This document shows positions 19,590-32,148 of a stretch of 64,000 nt of DNA, one piece after another (within the stretch, counting starts at the first letter, position 1; each line of letters starts with the position of its first letter). Location of the stretch: positions 558,001 to 622,000 of the forward strand of contig OW569346.1 in the NCBI GenBank assembly GCA_937625935.1. Direction: 5' to 3'. The DNA is from Tetramitus jugosus (taxonomy: Eukaryota > Heterolobosea > Eutetramitea > Acrasida > Vahlkampfiidae). The notes beneath the pieces were generated by a model. That model was not told the origin of the DNA and ran no database searches. It saw nothing but the letters and a program-made list of their open reading frames with translations. Both the position numbers and the translations under genes were made by a program.

Positions 19590-22500
19590 ATGACAACTAG
19601 CTGCAGTAGTGATATGAAGCGTAAGCTTGATCAAAACAATGGTGATCACACTCATGAAGGTGCTTTCATTAGTGATGAACCATTGGCAAAGAAGAGAAAC
19701 ATCATCACAACAAGTGATGACACTGTACCATCCATGTACAAGTATCATCAATTGTTGCCAGAGTGTTTGAAGCCTGATATTGAACAGGAAATGGTTTCAT
19801 TCAAGGCTGAGATCTTTCATGGAATTCGCTCCTTTTATCAATTGTTGATCACTGAGCATTCACCATCGTCATCATCATTGAACAATGAACAAAAGCAGCC
19901 ATTGAGTAATGAAAAGTGGGATGAATTCGAGTACACGTTGTCACTCATGAGACGTTACAATGAGTTGCATTATCCATATACAATCAAGGAGAAGGAAGAA
20001 TTGTGCACAAAGTTGTTCACTATCATGATCTTTGATAGTCCCACTGTTGTTGTTGACTACTTTATTCAAGCCAGTATTTGCGTTAGTATCTCTAGTCTCA
20101 TTAGAAAGAAGGAGAAGCTCAATATTGTGTTCGCATGGAGACCACTGTATGAAATTTTAGAGAAAACCTATTTCCCAAAGTTTAGAAAGGCTGTTTATGC
20201 ACCAAAAGAGTATGTATTTTTTTAAGTTGATTTGTGTTCAATTGTCAAATTGTTGTTGTTGTTGTTGGAATGATCATGATAATCCTGACGAACCATGCGT
20301 CTCTGTTTTTTTGCTGACAGTCATGGAAGTTCGATTGTCGATCTCGTCAAGAAAGTCAAGAGATACTTTGCACCAAGTGCAACAAATGAGATTTGGGAGG
20401 TATTACGGCCGACAATGTGCATGCACGATCATTTGCTGTTCAAGACTCAAGGATTTTTGTGCCTTTTCCTACCAACCACTGGTGATCATATTACTTGGTT
20501 GGATGAATTGATGTCTGTTTGGAGTTGGGTTGGTATGTGTCGACATGATGCTCTTTATTCGTTTTCAGTTTTCTGTTTGTATTCAGTGTCACTAAACTTT
20601 TGCGCAATCACCGTCTTCTCGTTATTTTCTGCTTAATTAACAATGTAAAACAGCAATGCATCCAACATGGGATCAATCATTTATGACTCTCATTGCAGAG
20701 ACTGCTGAAGAACAAGTTGGAAAGATTGATTGGGAGCCATATATGCCATTCATCTTCTCTAGATTGCTCTACGCATTTGATGTTCCTGTTGGTAATCTTC
20801 CATCCTATATATACGACGAGTATCCAATGGCTGAGTGCAGTTTGTTTGCTTCGTTCGAGTATGCAAAGAACTTGGTAGTTGCTCATACGGCAAAGTTTAT
20901 TATTTGGACAGTGAGTCCTGAGGGAACCACTATGGACAGATTGAAGAAGTTGTTGAGATCTACTGAATCTTATTACCATCCATCGAACGAGGGGTCATGG
21001 ACGGGACCAATTGGCGATTTCTTGCTCGTTCTTTGTTCCATTTTCGGAAATCGCTTGAATAAGGGTATGTTTTCACTATTAGTCATTGAAGTTGAAAGGT
21101 TGTTTTGTTGCGCAACAGTATACTAACTCTATTTGTATGATAGAACACCGAGGAACCAGACGTGTACCGGACTCATTCAAAATTACGGACAAATTAATTA
21201 AGGATTTTGTTCACACAGTTCTACCGGTTTCAATGAAGGCCATGTATAGCAAATCATCACAGATGACCTCATGTGCAAATCATTCCTTGAAGTTTATGGC
21301 CTATCTTGCTCCGGATCTTGTTTTCCCTCAATTGATGGAAACATGTTTCCATGCATTGCAAACACTAACCGAGACACATCAAACTGTGTCAGCTCTAGAG
21401 ACACTATCATTAGTAATCTTTCCACTTTTAAAGGCATCACACTACCCTGATGGTGTAAAGTATCTCTCGGAAATTATGATGCTCACTTTGCCCGGAATTG
21501 ACACAAATGATATGAAGAAGACCTATTCGACTCTAAAGTTCTACAAATCATTGCTTGTATGCTTGCCCTTGTTCGGTGAGCCAACTGGCTTCAAGCCTCT
21601 CGCTGATGGGGATGTAGACATGGAGAATGCTCAACTACCTGAGTGTGTTCAATTTTTTGAAGATTGGTGCATTCAGTTCTTGGACAAAATTTTTGTTGTG
21701 TTGTCACACCAGAGTGCTCCCAAGAAGGATGCAAGCAATGCTAGTGATACTATATCTCCAAATATGTTTTGGAGTATTTGTGATCTATTCTTCCATCAAT
21801 TGTCTCCAGAGTTGCATCAACGCTGCTCCAAGAAGATCTTTAACTTCATTAGCACAGAGTTTTTGATCAATGCAAAGAAAAATATTGGTCACATGTGCGC
21901 TGCCATGTCATATTCTAATCCTAAGAGTACTCTAGAGTTGTTCATTCCGATGTTGTATGACAAAATTGTTGAGACAGATGGAAAGATGAAACATTTGACT
22001 GATACGGAAACACAATGGTTCGTTCATATTCTGAGTAAGGTTGTACTGTTCACAGGACCAGAAATATTGGTTTACAAGGACAAGATTGTTCACATTCTCG
22101 AGTTGACTCATCAATCAGAGGAAAAGAAGATTGTTAAGAGTGCGGGCAAGTTGTTGAAGAATGTGTTGCGATCTTTGACTAGTTACTATGCAAACGATAT
22201 TCGATCCGTTAATCCAGATATCTGGAACTCTGCTGAATTCAGATTCAATCATCACAAATATTGGAGCGAATTTCCAACATTGTCCGAGATGAAAGTTGAT
22301 TGGCATACTCCCAGCGAAGATGAAATATTATTCTCAATCGATCTTGTCAACCAATTCTTGAAGGACCCTCTCAATTTGATTCGCAATCATATTGAGGAAT
22401 TGCAAAATGACAAAGAAAAATCCTCTGCAAACAACAAACAACTCAAGCATGCTTTATTAATGATACGTTACATTGTGAGAGGTAGCGATTCGCTCTTTAC

Positions 22501-25474
22501 TGAGATAGAAGAAGATATTATCCCTGGACTTGATCGATCACCTGGATCTCGAAAAATTAATGCAGGTCTCTGCCAAGCTGAAAGAGTCAAAGATCGCAAG
22601 ACTTTGAACTTTTCACTGAAAGATGTATCGATGCTATGTCACGACTTTATTCAAGCTATCCTGCATAAAAGCAAGGAACAAAACCCGATTCTACTTGGTC
22701 TAATAACCAAGCTTCTCTATCCAATCATGTGCAAGAGAGGTAACATCACACAATTGAGGTACAAGCAAAGAAGAGATCACCACGAAGTTGTGAAACTGCA
22801 GAGCTACAAGGATGTGTACAACACACGAGGACAAAAATATCCACGTTCTTTGCTTGTTTCACGAGCGGCTCTAGAATACAAGCTGCGCTGTGTATTGCAC
22901 AATGAGGCAATACCCTACACGAAGACTCATGATCTACTGTTTAATGATCTTGTTCAATTATCTCTCGGTTCTTATTCGATTGTCAGAAGGAAGGCACAAC
23001 GTGTCCTCTTTGCTGGATTCGTCAAGTTCTCGGAGAAGGTAGTACGCCGCTTTTTACCAAGATTTATGGATGCCCTGAAGAAATCAGATTCGACTGATGA
23101 CGAACGAACTGGTGCTATCTACTGCTTGGAGAAGTATGCTTCCGTTAAGAATATTATTAGAGATTGGAACATGATGTCTCAGTTCTTGATCAGCATTAGT
23201 TCAACATCTCACATCGATAAGCAAACAATTCAAGATAGACTAGCTGCTCTCTATGACACATATTTCAATGCATTCTATCACATCTCAATCACAAAGGAAA
23301 ATGTAAATCGATATAACGATTTACTCTTGTCCTTGCTGGATTTGGTAGAGGGTGCTCACAGCATGCATTGGAAGTATCAAACATTGGTTACATCATTCAT
23401 CATGTTGATGATCAGAGCTGATGGTGTTCTCATTCCTCCTCGAGTTGCTGGCTACCTGTGTCGACAGATGGTCAGTGATATTGACAAAATTCGCCATATT
23501 GCAATCGAGGGAACAGAACTAATTTTGTGTCAATATAAGCCAGTTCAAAAGAAGAAAGAGATCACATTCCCAAAGAACTACAGTCTTCTCGAACAGGGTA
23601 CATGGGAAAACTTAAAGTATCCAACTTCAAATGAAGAGTGGGACTCAACCACTTTCTTCGAAAAGAATTATTTCGGATGGTACGCAACACCACAAGTGTG
23701 TAAGGTGTACGATTATAGTTCACGTGACTCTGTAGATGCTCACAAGCAAGACCGTGAGACATTGAAAACCGAATTCAACACTATTTTGAATGAATCATTC
23801 GTACAGAAGTTATTTGAAACAATGGTAATTCGCGAGGACACATTTAGCGAGACTAACTGCCAGTTATTCAAAGGGTTCTTCCAAGTGTTTGGTCCACATT
23901 TCCTTGAGATCACAAAGAAGCACTTTGAAGATCTTGCTTCGAGAGCTGGCAGCGGCAAACAAGAAGAGCTACATTACATGTCTTTGGGATCTGAATATGT
24001 GAGCGGATTGGTACGTGGTATGAAGCATTGGACCTATCAGGACCAAGCTAATACCTATGAATATTTGTTGCCTGTTCTGGACAAAATTTTGCAGGAGACT
24101 TCAATGAATTGTGTTGGAGAATGGTGTGAATGCTTCGAATTTGCAGTTTGTGACAAAGATCCACGTCGTGTGAAGTGGATCCGAGATTTTATGTTTGACA
24201 AGTTTGAGACCATAGTGGGAAATGTTGATGATAAATCACTTCCTTCATCCTCAATTCAAGTGAGGTACTTACGTTATTTGTATGGAATCGTGGGAGAAAC
24301 ATCATGGCGTGATCCTGATACCTTGAACCGATTGTTATCAATTCTCAAGAAGCACTTGGCTCATCCATACGAACAAGTGAGAGAGTATATCAGTGTGTTC
24401 TTGTCCATGATATTTAAGACAATGTGGAAGCCAGCAAGAGACTCAAACAACATTGTACTGTTCAACAAATATGTGCCTCTTCCTCAGAACATGGTAGAGT
24501 TTGTGCAATATGTGGAACAATTATTCAACAAGATGCTGCAAGTTGTTAAGAATTCTGATACTAGCGCAGTTGAATCTCCTGTGTCTGAAGCAATTGATTT
24601 GAAGTCGGTTAGCAAAACGATTCTCAACTGGTCCAACAGTCTTTTTTCATCCTATTCACCACATTGCGCTATTGACTTGGTAACACACTTTATCAATGTT
24701 ATAGCTGCAATCTATGGACAGGCTACTCAAGAGGACGAAGACACCCAAACACTCGCTGCCGATAACTTAGTGTTTATATCTGCCTATCCATTCCCTTCTC
24801 AAAAATCTGTTCAAATACTGGAATATCTGGAAACTGTATTGCATCAATCGAACAATGTTGTTGCCTCTAATTGGAGAGTACGAGAGGCTCTTCTGGAGTT
24901 TTTGCAAGTGTTTGGCTTTAGACAACAATTCTACCTGGCTGCTCAACAAGAAAAATTGATTGAACTCATTCTCTCAATGTTGAAAGACCCTCAGCTCGAG
25001 GTTCGTGAATGTGCTTGTACAACGCTTGCTGGTTTCATTAAGATTTCAGATATGGAGTCGATTGAACGGTTGACAGAAAGATTCAGAGTTTGGGTCAAGA
25101 GTGATTCTACAGTTGGCAATCGCAAACAAAATAGGCAACGAAGAAAGCGCACCTCTATCACCAGCTTGCAAGCAAGCAAGCCATCCTCATTGAGCGAGAG
25201 TGATGCTCTTCTGAGGCACAGTGGAGTGTTGGGCTTGTCTGCAATTGTCAAAGCGTTCCCATACACGATGCCTGACTTCTTACCTCCTGTTCTCGTTCAA
25301 CTGTCTCAATTTTCGAACGATTACTCTCAGCCCGTGAGAGACAGCACCAGAAAGACTTTTGCTGAATTCTGGCGTCAGCATGGTGACTTGTGGCACATTC
25401 AAAAGAAGAAGTTGACCGAAAACCAACTCCAAGTTTTGAACTCCTTGTTGATTTCTCCTTCCTACTATGCATAA
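19590..25474 (+). CDS. PSME4: Proteasome activator PA200/Blm10 (PSME4)
   Basis: This giant HEAT-repeat cap binds the ends of the 20S proteasome and promotes ubiquitin-independent degradation; in animals it is linked to acetylated histones and DNA repair. Four exons (19590-20209, 20321-20532, 20654-21064, 21144-25474) give 1857 aa, matching human PSME4 (about 1840). All three introns (111, 121 and 79 bp) have GTATGT donors. Diagnostic segments include FAWRPLYEIL, the exon-spanning WSWVAMHP and KIDWEPYMPFIFSRLL, and many HEAT-like helical pairs. The extreme C-terminus is SPSYYA, the conserved HbYX-like tail that inserts between alpha subunits and opens the gate. The first 50 residues carry a basic KRK/AKKRN signal that may be nuclear. 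Its stop lies only 36 bp from the stop of the converging gene. Another proteasome gene (alpha5) is present at 57-58 kb. Confidence 0.95.
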
Positions 25475-25510
25475 TAAACACCAAAGTTATGGGTTGCAAC
25501 ATTACATAAT

Positions 25511-28500
25511 TTATTCTTTGGGATTATCAATTACTAATGGTCGGCCCACAGGAAGAACGAATGATTGCAACTCAGGCGATTTCTTGGCTGAATCCATCTG
25601 TTGCTTGATCTGATTCTTGTCGTGGTTGAGCTGCAGGATACATGATTTCAGTTCTGCTTTCAAGGTGTTGAAGTCCCTCTTTTGCTTTCCTTCCTTGGAG
25701 AACACGTTCAGACCACTCCAGAATGTTTCATTGCTAATCTTTGACACAACAGCCCACAAGATGTATACGATTCTGATGTCGTGCTGGAACAGAGATAGAT
25801 TGGTCTTAAAGTGCTCAACCATTCGCTTGAAACGAGTGTTGTTTTCATGATCAGGGTACAACAACTCAGTCTTAATGTCAACATAGAGACCGTACATAAT
25901 TAAATCACGAACACGAATGATAACATCCTCCTTGTTCCTAATTTCACAATTCACATCCAACAAACTATCACTCTGCAATAACTTCATCTTCTTCTCAACT
26001 GAAAGAGAGGCCAGAGTCAACAATAGTACACGAACGAAATTACTATCCCGAGAGAATTTGTCGCCAAACACATAATTCTCCCCATTGTCTAACGTGAGAT
26101 AGTTATCAGTATCTTTCTCCAAGATGAAAACACGATCCAACGAGCTCAGAGGCAACATCTCATACGAGGCAGTTCCAACAGCATACTTACCAAGTGAAAC
26201 CTTCTCCGGCTCGAAAATCTGATTGGCTACTCTGATGTGCATGCTGCTGTGAGCCTTGCGCAAGTTGTCAATAAATGTTTCCACATAATGTTGCAAGTGG
26301 GTTGATGTTGGAGCGTGCACTAAGAAGGTTCCTGTTAGATCCTTCTTTGGTATGTCCCTCTCTGGACATTCACTGAACAAATATGTGTAAAACTTTTCAG
26401 AGTTACCACCAATCATCAGAAAACCAGAGTCCCAATCAGTCACAAAGTCTTTGCTCTCGTGGAAGTGGTTGAATAGATCATATGGCGAGATGTAATACAT
26501 TTCCTCTTCATTGCTGCTCACGGGCATAAGTATGAGTTTACCATGGAACATGCTCGCCCAGGAGTCTACGCGATTGTTTCTTCCACGCGTGAGTCCCTCA
26601 TATGACAATCCATCATTTGCCTCAATATCCCAGATGCGATAAGAGAGACCTAGAAGACGCAACACACGCTCATACAGCAAGTACTCTGCTCTTGTAATGT
26701 GTGCATTTGTTACCAACAAAACGTCAAACTGGTCCTTGTTGGATTCTTCTGGTGCAATGTATGTTGGACTGCATCGACAGTATCGATCTTGAATCTCAAT
26801 CAACTTTCCTCTCAGCAGCAACTCTACTCTGAACTGCAATCTCTCGAATATATCACACTCAACATCCATCATGGCTTCGAAGTTGTGCGAATAAATATCC
26901 TCTGAATTCAACAACGATATGGAACCTTCAAGGTAGTGTTTTGATGACTCTGAAACGATGCTTAATCGAGGGTCAATCATAATTCTATATTCTATTGATC
27001 CTTGCTCTGTGTCTGATCCATAAGGAATAGACGACAAATTGCGGATATCGATGGAAAAGGAACCAATCTCACCCTGTTTGAGCTGTGTTGGATGCCTTAC
27101 CTCGTAAATATGAACTGGATATCGAACTGACACTGTTCTAGAGAATGTTGAATACTCAAAATGTCTGTGAAGGAGCTCGACGTGACATGATATTGTTGCT
27201 TCGTTATGATAACATTCGGATATGGTAGCAGGAGGTGCATCAGGTATGACTCCAGTAATTTTTGTGTTGAATGTGTATCTTTCGCCAGGTTTGATTGGAG
27301 GTATGGGAACATAGGGCTCGGTTGGTCGGAATGTGGAGCTTCCATGGAGGCACAAGTAGGCGCCAGACGGTAGCGTTAAACCTCCGTCATTTACAATGGT
27401 CAAGTCTTCCAGAACAACACTCTCTCCAGGTTCGAAAACTCCATCGTCCAACAAGCCACGCACATTGAACTCTAATGTTCTGATATTGTACCGATAGTTG
27501 GAGCACTCAATAATCGCACCAGTTTGAGCATCGACCAGAGAATAGAGAAGGAATCCATTGGCGCCAGGCAGAGGAGAACTCTTTCCTATTCTACCTTGTT
27601 TTCCATCCCTTGCAGCAAGACCGATTGTACCATTAGTACCATCCTCTCCGACGTCACCCTTCGAACCAAGCACAGTCAAATCTTGACTCTTGAATGGCTT
27701 ACCGGCCTTACCTCCTGCCCCTCCCTTGCCACCTGCACCTCCTGCCCCTCCTTTACCTCCTAGTCCATTCTCTCCGCCTAGTCCTCCGATACCGACAGCA
27801 CCACCTTGAACCAAAGCTTCTACCAACATAAATAGCTGAGCATTGGATGATTGGACAATGACTTCTCCACCATTACCACCTTGTCCCCCTTGACCACCAT
27901 CACCACCACTACCACCCTGGCCTCCATGACCACCGTTTCCACCATTGCCACCGGGTCCACCACGAGATCCTGATTGTCCTGCTCCGCCTGATGAACCATT
28001 TGAGCCAACTGCTCCTTTTCCTCCACTGCCTCCATTACCTCCATTACCACCCTTTCCACCACTACCACCATTACCACCATGTGATCCTCTCGCATCAATC
28101 AAGATGCAAGTATCGGGCTCAACTCCCAAATTCAACAATCCATTGAAACTGCCCTCCAATCTCAAGTTCTCTGGACTCTGACCATACATTTTCAACAAAA
28201 CAGGTGCGGCATGAGATCCTCGTTGTCCATCCTGCCCATCCTGTCCATCTTGACCATGTTGACCATGTGTTCCATAGAGTCCATTCGATCCAGGAATCTC
28301 GCCAGTGGCACCATCCTTGCCATCCACTCCATTTGCACCATTCACACCACTCACTCCACTCTTTCCATTCTGACCACTCGTTCGAATCGTAAACAACTTT
28401 TTTCTTTGATAGGCACCAGTTGTCCTAGTTGAACCAGTAGTAGTAGTAGCAGTAGTAGCAGTAGTAGAATAACTAACCATACGTGTTGGACTGATTGGAG

Positions 28501-29254
28501 AACCAATAGCATCTTGATCATCATCATTGACACGACTACTCACAAAATGATACTGATTCGATGGATAAAATGGCTTTGGAATACTCCTTAGTTGATCACT
28601 GACATCCAATCCCATGACAGTTTGACCCGATGCAATCATTGCATGAAACTCTGTATTCATCATGACTAGACTACTGCTTCTGCTATGATGATGAGTGGAC
28701 CGTGGACTTCGAATACTCGTATGTGCAGTCGAAGACAAAGACGAAGAAGAATGAGAACGATTGTGATGACTCTTTTTGTCTGAAGCTTCATTATCACTGC
28801 CATGATCACTACTATGCGTATCGATATCATGATGATGATTATTGTTATGAAGGTTATGAAGGTTACTTAGTGAGAGAGTTGGTGGTGGAGTTCGCACTTG
28901 TTGCATGGAGAGATGATGATTGTTGTCATGATTCTCTGATGTGGGAGTAGATGATTGAACAGTCAATATAATGTTATTATCAATCACATCATTATCATCA
29001 TCATCATTGTTGTTGTTGTTGTTATTTGTTTGATGAGCATCAAAGCTACTATTGTTATTGTTATTGTTATTGTTTGTGAAATGATAAAAGGATGATGTGG
29101 GAGATGAAGAGAGAGAGGATGATGGACTCAACACGGCAGATGAAGAAGAGTTACTGAGAGAGCGACTGTGTTGTCTGCTGTGATGACGAGGACCAGGTGA
29201 TGATAGAGTCAAATTCTGAGAAATGACATTGTTGTTATCAAATGAACCACTCAT
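25511..29254 (-). CDS. Large Gly-Gly-X / collagen-like repeat protein
   Basis: Single exon, 1247 aa. Residues 1-280 are disordered with Ser, Asn and His runs. About 288-350 is a collagen-like block of G-x-y triplets (GQDGQDGQDGQRG) with almost no proline. About 388-461 and 485-521 are glycine-dense blocks of mostly GGx triplets (GGNGGSGGKGGNGGNGG). Between and after them are beta-sandwich-like segments, one with GVFEPGESVVLEDLTIVN, similar in style to adhesion or CARDB-like domains. Residues about 790-1100 form an alpha/beta region (FDVLLVTNAHITRAEYLLYE) that I cannot place. There is no signal peptide and no membrane helix, which is odd for a collagen-like protein, so it is probably cytosolic. 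The GGx pattern suggests polyglycine-II packing rather than a collagen triple helix; that is inference. Confidence 0.7.
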   Translation of the reverse strand: MSGSFDNNNVISQNLTLSSPGPRHHSRQHSRSLSNSSSSAVLSPSSSLSSSPTSSFYHFTNNNNNNNNSSFDAHQTNNNNNNNDDDDNDVIDNNIILTVQSSTPTSENHDNNHHLSMQQVRTPPPTLSLSNLHNLHNNNHHHDIDTHSSDHGSDNEASDKKSHHNRSHSSSSLSSTAHTSIRSPRSTHHHSRSSSLVMMNTEFHAMIASGQTVMGLDVSDQLRSIPKPFYPSNQYHFVSSRVNDDDQDAIGSPISPTRMVSYSTTATTATTTTGSTRTTGAYQRKKLFTIRTSGQNGKSGVSGVNGANGVDGKDGATGEIPGSNGLYGTHGQHGQDGQDGQDGQRGSHAAPVLLKMYGQSPENLRLEGSFNGLLNLGVEPDTCILIDARGSHGGNGGSGGKGGNGGNGGSGGKGAVGSNGSSGGAGQSGSRGGPGGNGGNGGHGGQGGSGGDGGQGGQGGNGGEVIVQSSNAQLFMLVEALVQGGAVGIGGLGGENGLGGKGGAGGAGGKGGAGGKAGKPFKSQDLTVLGSKGDVGEDGTNGTIGLAARDGKQGRIGKSSPLPGANGFLLYSLVDAQTGAIIECSNYRYNIRTLEFNVRGLLDDGVFEPGESVVLEDLTIVNDGGLTLPSGAYLCLHGSSTFRPTEPYVPIPPIKPGERYTFNTKITGVIPDAPPATISECYHNEATISCHVELLHRHFEYSTFSRTVSVRYPVHIYEVRHPTQLKQGEIGSFSIDIRNLSSIPYGSDTEQGSIEYRIMIDPRLSIVSESSKHYLEGSISLLNSEDIYSHNFEAMMDVECDIFERLQFRVELLLRGKLIEIQDRYCRCSPTYIAPEESNKDQFDVLLVTNAHITRAEYLLYERVLRLLGLSYRIWDIEANDGLSYEGLTRGRNNRVDSWASMFHGKLILMPVSSNEEEMYYISPYDLFNHFHESKDFVTDWDSGFLMIGGNSEKFYTYLFSECPERDIPKKDLTGTFLVHAPTSTHLQHYVETFIDNLRKAHSSMHIRVANQIFEPEKVSLGKYAVGTASYEMLPLSSLDRVFILEKDTDNYLTLDNGENYVFGDKFSRDSNFVRVLLLTLASLSVEKKMKLLQSDSLLDVNCEIRNKEDVIIRVRDLIMYGLYVDIKTELLYPDHENNTRFKRMVEHFKTNLSLFQHDIRIVYILWAVVSKISNETFWSGLNVFSKEGKQKRDFNTLKAELKSCILQLNHDKNQIKQQMDSAKKSPELQSFVLPVGRPLVIDNPKE

Positions 29255-29519
29255 GATGGTGTATGTACAATCTTACAAGATGAAAAAAGATTTTGTGTTT
29301 TGGGTGTGGTGATGTTTTTCTCTTTTGTGGGTGGAGATGATGGATGCAACAAAACAAGAGAGAGCTTTTTGGTTGCTCCCTTCTCCGGAGAACCAAAACA
29401 GATTTCTCAGAGAAATAGAGAGCTCAGCTATCTGAAAAACTCTCCGACACGTTCGCACAAGAGAAAAAGAAAGAAAAAAAAGGACCAGTCCAACCAACCA
29501 CCAAACAACAAACAACAAC

Positions 29520-30599
29520 ATGATAAAAACAGAGCCACTCCATCAGTGGTACCAATCCAGAGTCACACTGATTGGACTCTCCATTCTCACCTCTCTCTTT
29601 ATCATTCTCACTCTCCTCATTCTCATCATTACAAAGATTCTGAACAGAACCTATGGCATGTTCACTGAATTGGTGTTATTGTTTGGATTGGCATTGAACG
29701 TGTTTGGTAACATGTGTATACACAGTATTGCTGAAGCTTATATTAGTTACAAGCGACGTTACCATACTACTACTCCTACTGGTCCAGTAATTGATCATCA
29801 TCATCATGTGAGTAGTCGTGGTAGTAGTAGTAATGATAATAATAATGAAGATACGATGGATGGTGAATGGAATGAAAACAATAGTACAAGTCAATATCAC
29901 AGTAGTAGTGGTGGAAGTGATCAATTTGTAATCAAGCGACAAAATCAATTGTTTTATCCAGATTTACCGTCACGTGATCGATTCCGAACCTATTTGATTG
30001 CACTCGTGTGTCAAATCATTTACTACGTGATTCTCAATTGTCTCATTTTCATGATTGCAAAACTTGTGACAGCAGCCTATCTCAACAGTATCAATCACAA
30101 GAACGCTAATAACAATAATAATAATAACAATGGAGCAAATGACAATTACAAGAGCAATGGTACCATTATGAATTGGTTGTGGGTGTTGGGTGCAGGTGTA
30201 GGATTCATTACAATCATGTTTGATGCTGGATCACTGATTCGCACCTATGTTGCATTCGTGATGCTCAAGCAGGAAGATCAAATGAGAAAGCAAGCGCACA
30301 GTAATTTGGAATTGGTGAGCACTGCTGCTTCAGATGTCAATAATAATCATAGTAATGATCGACATCATGGTGGCAATGATTACTATCATGGTGATGATGG
30401 AATGGTTGATGGATATTTGGATACGAGTCAGGTGATTATGCCAGAGCCAAGTGTGGCAACAATGCGAACAACAAATCAGCCAAAGACAACGACCAAACAG
30501 ATTAACGACGATGTTCCAACCTATACGATAGCAGCTGCTGCTACTGAGCCATCGGTACCAATGTTTTCACTCATTGGTGATGATGAGGAACCATTCTAA
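29520..30599 (+). CDS. Four-helix membrane protein, unrecognised
   Basis: Single exon, 359 aa. Hydrophobic helices lie at about 17-42, 46-70, 155-187 and 218-248. A Ser/His/Asn-rich hydrophilic loop separates helices 2 and 3 and an Asn-repeat loop separates 3 and 4. The last 110 residues are soluble, His/Asp/Asn-rich and disordered. There is no signal peptide distinct from helix 1. No family is recognised. It is divergent from the GGX-repeat protein gene across 265 bp, so the two may share promoter DNA. Confidence 0.7.
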   Translation: MIKTEPLHQWYQSRVTLIGLSILTSLFIILTLLILIITKILNRTYGMFTELVLLFGLALNVFGNMCIHSIAEAYISYKRRYHTTTPTGPVIDHHHHVSSRGSSSNDNNNEDTMDGEWNENNSTSQYHSSSGGSDQFVIKRQNQLFYPDLPSRDRFRTYLIALVCQIIYYVILNCLIFMIAKLVTAAYLNSINHKNANNNNNNNNGANDNYKSNGTIMNWLWVLGAGVGFITIMFDAGSLIRTYVAFVMLKQEDQMRKQAHSNLELVSTAASDVNNNHSNDRHHGGNDYYHGDDGMVDGYLDTSQVIMPEPSVATMRTTNQPKTTTKQINDDVPTYTIAAAATEPSVPMFSLIGDDEEPF

Positions 30600-30688
30600 A
30601 ACAGTGAAATGACAACTTGTATGAAATAAATATAATAATTCTTCTTCGTACTGTTGTTGAATGATAATTGATCAATAATCTCTCTTAC

Positions 30689-31963
30689 TTATTCGGACTT
30701 TGACAACAAGCGTTCAGCAATGTTCTTTGCCTTCTCTTCCGAGATACCACAGTGAATACGAATGAATCCAGAGTTGACAGGCGTACCTGGATAGAAAATG
30801 TTGCATGGTGTGACACCGACGCCCTTTGCCAGTGCATCCTGCACAGCATCCATATCAGATTCCTTCCCATGTCTGAAGAGACCGTACATGGTACCCTCAG
30901 GTTCAATAGCTTCCCATCCTAGAGATTGAACAAATGCATCACGCATCACTACCCAATTTGATCTCAATAGTTGGTTCACCTTGTTCAAATGGGACTCAAA
31001 ATCATTCAAATGCTCGCTTAGGTACTTGCCCATTGGATGTTGCAACCATGGGACACAAATGTAGATGGGATCAGCGGCCATGGCCATCTTGGCAATCATT
31101 GACTCATGTGCGATCGCATATCCGACTCTCCAACTCTGACATCCCAAATTTTTTGAGAACCCTCTAGCAACGACCACATGTGGATGAAGCTGAGGCAACA
31201 CGGACGTCTGTCCATCACCACCATTGCTGTTCTCTGCTGTTGCTGATTCTTGGAACAGAGGAGTATAAAGTTTCGCTTGACCATCATCACCCTTCGTCCA
31301 CACCATGTCACAATAACACTCGTCAATCAACAAAATGACACCATATTGACCACACAGTGCAACCAACCGATTCAAATCATTCTTTGGCCAAATTTGAGTC
31401 GTTGGATTACACGGATTACAAATAATGAGACAATTCAACAGACCACGCATCAAGTACTCCTTTTCCAACAAATCAAAATCAATCATACTCGTACTTGTTG
31501 CATCCTCATTGACATCTCTTGCCTTGATAAAATGAACAGGATGATTGTCACCAAACACGGAATAAATTTGTCTCAAATGATAGGTATAGAACGGATAGAT
31601 CATTCCAATCTTGCTCAATTTTTGTTGCAACAGTGTTGCAAACAGTGCGACACATGCACCAGTGACTCCCTGCGTTGCCAGTACATTTGATTTTTGAATG
31701 AGAGGTGTGCCATAGTGCTCATGAAGCATGTGAACCACACCATCCAAGTATTCATCTTCACCAAGTCTTCCCCTGTACATGTGCACCGATTGTTCACCAC
31801 CTTTGAACAGTGAATCACGTGCCAAATCGAGAATTTGACTAGGGGGATCCAATTCGATCATACCCTGGGCCACAGAAGGCAAATTCATCTTTTGACAATA
31901 GTCAAAAATGTCTCTCATGGAGGCATTGGGTGGCAATTGAATCTTGGTGCTGTGGTCAGTCAT
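30689..31963 (-). CDS. Class I/II PLP-dependent aminotransferase
   Basis: The start is taken at ATG 31961-31963 (MTDHSTKIQ), giving 424 aa; a longer frame would overlap the upstream gene's 3' end. Fold-type I features appear in order: GVTGACVALFATL (cofactor phosphate region), NPCNPTTQ (Asn that contacts the pyridine ring), IDECYCDMVW (Asp that pairs with the pyridine nitrogen), and the Schiff-base Lys in GFSKNLGCQSWRVGY at about 270. A C-terminal Arg in GFIRIHCG should bind the substrate carboxylate. These enzymes move amino groups between amino and keto acids; the sequence does not tell which substrate. No targeting peptide is visible at the chosen start. Confidence 0.88.
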   Translation of the reverse strand: MTDHSTKIQLPPNASMRDIFDYCQKMNLPSVAQGMIELDPPSQILDLARDSLFKGGEQSVHMYRGRLGEDEYLDGVVHMLHEHYGTPLIQKSNVLATQGVTGACVALFATLLQQKLSKIGMIYPFYTYHLRQIYSVFGDNHPVHFIKARDVNEDATSTSMIDFDLLEKEYLMRGLLNCLIICNPCNPTTQIWPKNDLNRLVALCGQYGVILLIDECYCDMVWTKGDDGQAKLYTPLFQESATAENSNGGDGQTSVLPQLHPHVVVARGFSKNLGCQSWRVGYAIAHESMIAKMAMAADPIYICVPWLQHPMGKYLSEHLNDFESHLNKVNQLLRSNWVVMRDAFVQSLGWEAIEPEGTMYGLFRHGKESDMDAVQDALAKGVGVTPCNIFYPGTPVNSGFIRIHCGISEEKAKNIAERLLSKSE

Positions 31964-32148
31964 GTTTCTCCTGTTCTTGTGTGGGTTTTGGCGGTAAAAA
32001 ATTGGCGCAGATTCGTGAAATGGGCTTTTGCACAAAAGGAAATGGACCCTGGAGGAAGAAGGGAAAACTAAATTACCTATTTGCTGAATTGGCAATCTGT
32101 TGCGTTGATATAAAATGAGCCCAAAGAGAATGTGATAGATGTCATTTT

